A DNA stretch of 9,581 bases from Kiritimatiellia bacterium (GTDB lineage: Bacteria; Verrucomicrobiota; Kiritimatiellia; RFP12; UBA1067). Each line of letters starts with the position of its first letter. Position 1 is the stretch's first letter. The notes beneath the pieces are model-generated. The model was given only the letters and a program-made list of their open reading frames with translations, did not search any database and was not told where the DNA came from. Both the position numbers and the translations under genes were made by a program. The DNA is taken from contig JAGDAE010000241.1 of the NCBI GenBank assembly GCA_017959645.1, forward strand, positions 1 through 9,581, given 5' to 3'. Of this stretch, positions 6,335 to 9,581 are shown in pieces.

Positions 6335-6903
6335 TCGCGCTGGTCGCCAGTTTCCTGATTTCGACCAATGCGCCGGCGGCGGAGATCGTGCGCAGCTGCA
6401 GGACGATGATCCCGGCCGACGTCGAGCTCAAAGGGCGCATAATATTGCGCAACCGCAAGGGTATATCGCAGGCCGAATACGGCTACGAGCTCAAACGCAC
6501 CGGCGGTGAAACGTCGCTCGAGATATCCGACGGCGACGTGAAACTGGAATTCGAGAAGTCCGGCAATATTCTCGGAACCGATGTTACCTGGAGCGACATC
6601 ACGCTGGACTATCTCTGGTGGGACGATTTCGAGTACGACGCGGAGCGTGAATCCGAAAGCGTGCACGGCCAGACGTGCAGCGTGATTCTTATGAAGAAGG
6701 GCGAGCGCACCGTGCGGGTGTGGGTCGACCGCAAGACCGGCGCGCTGATGCAGGCGGAAGAACTCGAGAGCGGCAAGCCGAAACGCCGTCTCTGGGGAAC
6801 CAGAATCAAGAAGTTCGGCGACCGTTGGATCGCAAACGTAATGGAGGTCGAGACTCTCGGCTCCGGACACAGAACAAAAATAACAGTGGAGGACCTAAAA
6901 TGA
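6331..6903 (+). CDS. LolA-like outer membrane lipoprotein-sorting family protein
   Basis: This 190-residue protein resembles the LolA-like outer membrane lipoprotein-sorting group (PF17131 type) more than E. coli LolA. The second half shows the pattern of that family: a strand holding the expected W (DVTWSDITLDYLWWDDFEYD), a GQTCSVILMKKG strand, RVWVDRKTGALMQAEE, a KKFGDRWIANVMEVET strand and a final GSGHRTKITVEDL. Family members are half-barrel periplasmic proteins that bind acyl chains of lipoproteins or other lipids. The N-terminus (MIALVASFLISTNAPAA, likely cut before EIV) is a short signal with no positive charge, unusual for Sec, but no upstream in-frame start was found in the preceding codons examined. 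AGGAG at 6321-6325 is 5 bases before the ATG. It overlaps both neighbours by 4 bases (ATGA), so it is translated with the TPR and AsmA-like proteins. Ligand unknown. Confidence 0.8.
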   Translation: MIALVASFLISTNAPAAEIVRSCRTMIPADVELKGRIILRNRKGISQAEYGYELKRTGGETSLEISDGDVKLEFEKSGNILGTDVTWSDITLDYLWWDDFEYDAERESESVHGQTCSVILMKKGERTVRVWVDRKTGALMQAEELESGKPKRRLWGTRIKKFGDRWIANVMEVETLGSGHRTKITVEDLK

Positions 6904-7877
6904 AGAAACTGTTCAAGATACTCGGCTGGACCGTCCTGGCGATCGTCGTACTGGCTCTCGCCGTCGTGCTTTCGATTCCGCTGTGGATCGGGCCGGTGGT
7001 CAAATCTGCCGCCAACCGCATCGTGCCGGAGAAGACCAAGACCGAGTTCGCGCTCGACGATTTCGCGCTCAATCCGTACACCGGCTATCTGCGCGCCGGC
7101 AAGCTACGTCTCGGAAATCCGGACGGATTCGACGAGAAGGATGCGTTCCGGCTAGGAAAACTCGAGGTCAAGGTCGACGTAGGTTCGCTGCTCGGCGATA
7201 CCGTGCACGTGCGCGACATCGACGTTTCTGACATATTCGTCTACTCGACACCGACCGCATCCAATTTCAAGAAGATCGCCGCCAACGCGGCAGGCGAACC
7301 GGCCGAGGCGGGAGTGCCAGAGGTTTCCGGGACGGAGCCGGAACCCGGCGCGCCGGCCGGAGAGACGCCAGAGGCGGAACCGCCTGCCGAAAAGAAACCG
7401 GCGAAGAAAGTCGTCATCGACCATATCAAAATCTCCGGTGTCGTCGTCAAGTACGGGATCATGTCGATACCGGTCCCCGAAATCGAACTTCGCGACATCG
7501 GCAAGGAGTCTGGCGGCGCGACGCCGTTCGAGATCGGAAACGAAATATACGAGGCGATGATGGAGGCGTTCCAGAAGGCACTGAACGGCTTCGGCGGCGG
7601 ACTCAAGAATGCGGCCGACGCGGTATCGGGGATAATCGGCGAAAGCGCCGAGAAACTTACCGAAGCGATCGGCGAAATAGACATCGACGCGGCGACGTCG
7701 GCGGTCTCGGACGGCATCGGCGCGGCGGCCGGCGCCGTTTCGGACGGAGCGAGCGCGGTCGGCACTGCCATTTCAGAAGGAGCCGGCAGCGTAATCGAAG
7801 GTGCGGGCAGCGTGGTCGACGGCGTCGGCGGCAAGGTGAAAGACATCGGCGGCGCGGTGAAGGGGCTGTTCAAGTAA
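6900..7877 (+). CDS. AsmA-like membrane-anchored envelope protein with C-terminal hendecad repeats
   Basis: The 325-residue product has a basic start and one N-terminal membrane helix (about 8-30), then a stretch typical of the AsmA/DUF748 N-terminal region (about 40-125: FALNPYTGYLRAGKLRLGNP, later LEVKVDVGSLLGDTVHVRDI). A Pro/Glu/Ala-rich linker (about 131-170) leads to a second beta module (VVIDHIKISGVVVKYG, about 171-200). The end (about 224-325) is a Gly/Ala/Ser/Val tract with 11-residue periodicity. AsmA-family proteins are inner-membrane-anchored and reach into the periplasm; larger members form lipid-conducting beta grooves. This one is far shorter than those, so it is probably an accessory or minimal version. 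GGAGG at 6888-6892 lies 7 bases before the ATG, which overlaps the LolA-like stop (ATGA, 6900-6903). Coupling to a LolA-like protein favours a job in lipid or lipoprotein handling. Confidence 0.8.
   Translation: MKKLFKILGWTVLAIVVLALAVVLSIPLWIGPVVKSAANRIVPEKTKTEFALDDFALNPYTGYLRAGKLRLGNPDGFDEKDAFRLGKLEVKVDVGSLLGDTVHVRDIDVSDIFVYSTPTASNFKKIAANAAGEPAEAGVPEVSGTEPEPGAPAGETPEAEPPAEKKPAKKVVIDHIKISGVVVKYGIMSIPVPEIELRDIGKESGGATPFEIGNEIYEAMMEAFQKALNGFGGGLKNAADAVSGIIGESAEKLTEAIGEIDIDAATSAVSDGIGAAAGAVSDGASAVGTAISEGAGSVIEGAGSVVDGVGGKVKDIGGAVKGLFK
7701..7865 (+). repeat. Degenerate 11-residue (33-base) repeat tract coding the AsmA-like C-terminus
   Basis: Residues 268-322 can be cut into five 11-mers: AVSDGIGAAAG, AVSDGASAVGT, AISEGAGSVIE, GAGSVVDGVGG and KVKDIGGAVKG. 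Two earlier units, AVSGIIGESAE (241-251) and KLTEAIGEIDI (252-262), fit before a 5-residue break. Small and hydrophobic positions alternate with Asp/Glu/Lys in the way 11-mer amphipathic helices do (LEA- or apolipoprotein-like). The DNA copies have diverged, so this is an old protein repeat rather than a fresh tandem duplication. Confidence 0.6.
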
Positions 7878-7908
7878 TACAACGGTTAATCCGGGATAAA
7901 AGGCAAAA
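7878..7908 (+). promoter_or_regulatory. Short spacer before the phosphorylase gene with a weak ribosome-binding site
   Basis: These 31 bases separate the AsmA-like stop from the phosphorylase ATG. AAAAGG (7899-7904 region) is a weak Shine-Dalgarno candidate about 5 bases before the ATG at 7909. I see no TATAAT box like the two elsewhere in the window and no hairpin followed by T-run, so the phosphorylase may be read from the envelope operon's promoter. Confidence 0.35.
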
Positions 7909-9581
7909 ATGAAGGAAAAGAAAACGAAAGTCGATCGCAGGGTGGAGATGTCCGTGCAGGGTCTGAAAGAGGACTATGAATGGCATCTCAGGTATTCGCT
8001 CGCCAAGGGCGATCTCAGAGCGACTGACCGCGATCGCTACACGGCGTTCGCCAACGCGGTCCGCGACAGGATCGTCGAGCGCTGGATAAACACCCAGGAG
8101 CAGTACCACGACAAAAACACCAAACGGGTCTACTATCTTTCGCTCGAATTCCTGATGGGCCGCATGCTCGGGAACAACGTCATCAATCTCAAGGCCGACC
8201 AGCTTTGCCGCGACGCCCTCAAGGAGCACGGCGTAAACTGGAACGACCTGCGCGATTTCGAAACCGACGCCGGCCTGGGCAACGGCGGTCTCGGTCGCCT
8301 CGCCGCATGCTATCTCGATTCCATGTCGACGCTCGATCTGGCCGGAATGGGCTACGGGCTCAGATACGACTACGGCATCTTCCGCCAGAAGATCGTCGAC
8401 GGACAGCAGGTCGAAGAGCCCGACTCCTGGCTCAAGAACGGCTATCCGTGGGAAATGGCGCGTCCGGAATATTCCCAGCACGTGCACTTCGGCGGGCATG
8501 TCGAATGCATAACAATCAATTCGCGCCAGGTCTGGAACTGGATTCCCGCCGAGCGCGTTGAAGGCGTGCCGTACGATCTGCCGATCGTCGGCTACAGCCA
8601 TGCGGTCAATTCGCTCCGGCTGTGGTCGGCGAAGGCGGTTGACGAATTCGAGCTCAACGACTTCAACAAGGGCGACTACGTCAAGGCGGTGGAGACCAAG
8701 GTTCTCGCCGAGAACCTCACCAAAGTCCTCTATCCGAACGACAATACGATGGCGGGCAAGGAGCTGCGGCTGCGCCAGCAGTACTTCTTCGTGAGCTGCT
8801 CGCTGAAAGACATCCTGCGCCGCTACCGCGAACTGAATTCGACATGGGACGCACTGCCGGACAAGGTGTTCATACACCTCAACGAGACCCATCCCGCGCT
8901 GGTTATCCCGGAACTTATGCGGATTCTCATCGACCACGAGGGGCTCGATTGGGAAACCGCGTGGGATCTCACGCGCCGTTCGACCGGCTACACGAACCAC
9001 ACGATTCTGCCGGAGGCGCTCGAGAAGTGGCCGGTTTCGATGATGGAACGCCTGCTGCCGCGCCATCTGCAGCTCATCTACGAAATCAACGGCAGATTCC
9101 TGCAGCGGATCTCGGCCATGTACCCGGGCGACATCAAGCGTCTCCAGCGCATGAGCCTGATCGACGAGAACGGCGAACGCTACGTCAGGATGGCCAATCT
9201 GTGCCTCGTGGCCACGTCATCGGTGAACGGCGTCGCCGAGCTCCATTCGCAGATTCTGAAGGATTCGCTGTTCAAGGACTTCTACGAACTCTGGCCTGAG
9301 AAATTCCACAACGTCACCAACGGCATAACTCCACGCCGCTGGCTGCTCAAGGCGAACCCGATGCTCTCGCAGTTGATAAGCGAGTCGATCGGCGACGGCT
9401 GGATAACGCATCTCGACGAGCTCTCGAAACTCGAGAAATTCGCCGGCGACGCCGATTTTCTGGGTGCGCTCGCCAAGATCAAATACTCCAACAAGCGGCA
9501 GCTGTCGAATTGGACCAAAGCGAACCTCGGCGTCGATCTCGACCCGTCGGCCATCTTCGACGTGCAGGTGAAGTGGCTCCA
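7909..9581 (+). CDS. glgP: Glycogen/starch alpha-glucan phosphorylase (3' end outside window)
   Basis: GT35 phosphorylase, a cytoplasmic pyridoxal-phosphate enzyme that releases glucose-1-phosphate from alpha-1,4-glucan. The visible 557 codons are colinear with the family (usually about 800-850 residues), so the PLP-lysine region lies past the window end. Motifs are YYLSLEFLMGR (75-85), the glycine-rich phosphate loop DAGLGNGGLGRLAACYLDSM (120-139), YGLRYDYGIFRQ, HLNETHPAL (HLNDTHPA is more usual), YTNHTILPEALEKW with the catalytic-site His364, and HNVTNGITPRRWL. Just before the cut it reads FDVQVKWL, where the family has FDVQVKR followed by I/L-H-E-Y-K-R. W556 falls on the Arg equivalent to rabbit muscle Arg569, given the constant 13-residue offset also seen at His364/His377. 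The start at 7909 gives an N-terminus ahead of the typical SxxHHLxYSLAK-like segment (here EWHLRYSLAK). No allosteric N-terminal extension of the eukaryotic kind is seen. Confidence 0.96.
   Translation, partial: MKEKKTKVDRRVEMSVQGLKEDYEWHLRYSLAKGDLRATDRDRYTAFANAVRDRIVERWINTQEQYHDKNTKRVYYLSLEFLMGRMLGNNVINLKADQLCRDALKEHGVNWNDLRDFETDAGLGNGGLGRLAACYLDSMSTLDLAGMGYGLRYDYGIFRQKIVDGQQVEEPDSWLKNGYPWEMARPEYSQHVHFGGHVECITINSRQVWNWIPAERVEGVPYDLPIVGYSHAVNSLRLWSAKAVDEFELNDFNKGDYVKAVETKVLAENLTKVLYPNDNTMAGKELRLRQQYFFVSCSLKDILRRYRELNSTWDALPDKVFIHLNETHPALVIPELMRILIDHEGLDWETAWDLTRRSTGYTNHTILPEALEKWPVSMMERLLPRHLQLIYEINGRFLQRISAMYPGDIKRLQRMSLIDENGERYVRMANLCLVATSSVNGVAELHSQILKDSLFKDFYELWPEKFHNVTNGITPRRWLLKANPMLSQLISESIGDGWITHLDELSKLEKFAGDADFLGALAKIKYSNKRQLSNWTKANLGVDLDPSAIFDVQVKWL

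Noticed and set aside
7701..7865. A tandem DNA repeat or CRISPR-like array
   Set aside because: The periodicity is at protein level, with diverged DNA, continuous coding and no spacers.
7870..9066. A 398-codon minus-strand open frame opposite the phosphorylase
   Set aside because: It lies entirely against well-conserved phosphorylase sequence and shows no recognisable domain.

Overview
The window is GC-rich and densely coding, with every supported gene on the + strand. It looks like a chromosomal segment of a bacterium with a Gram-negative envelope: a LolA-like periplasmic protein, an AsmA-like membrane-anchored protein and signal peptides are present. The combination of an McsA/ClpC locus, this envelope set and strong TATAAT boxes placed almost on the start codon makes me lean to the PVC side (Lentisphaerota/Kiritimatiellota-like). 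That placement is an inference and rests on no search.

Region 1 (1-5400) is a tight run of four genes: an acyl-CoA synthetase (AMP-forming), a 108-residue unknown, an McsA/McsB-related protein and ClpC. All junctions overlap by 4 or 8 bases, and the only promoter I can see is a TATAAT box at 19-24. The synthetase carries two lesions, an in-frame TAG and a one-base frameshift, in an otherwise well-kept reading frame. The third gene is the most interesting. It sits where mcsA-mcsB would precede clpC, but it fuses an McsA-like zinc-finger start to what aligns with only the C-terminal half of the McsB arginine kinase, and I see no kinase catalytic lobe. ClpC is complete, with two AAA+ modules, an M-domain and a ClpP-docking loop. 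In its N-domain one of the two glutamates known to read phosphoarginine is an alanine. Together these suggest an altered, perhaps kinase-independent, descendant of the phosphoarginine/Clp proteolysis system.

Region 2 (5401-7877) has its own TATAAT promoter with almost no leader. It drives three translationally coupled envelope genes (ATGA overlaps): a secreted TPR protein, a LolA-like outer-membrane lipoprotein-sorting protein, and an AsmA-like protein ending in an 11-residue repeat tract. A joint role in lipoprotein or lipid handling at the envelope is plausible.

Region 3 (7909-9581) holds the first 557 codons of a glycogen/starch phosphorylase that runs off the window. It is canonical except that the last visible motif has Trp where the phosphate-binding Arg (Arg569 of the rabbit muscle enzyme) is expected.

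No RNA genes, CRISPR arrays, insertion sequences or convincing terminators were seen. There is no gap between genes longer than about 50 bases.
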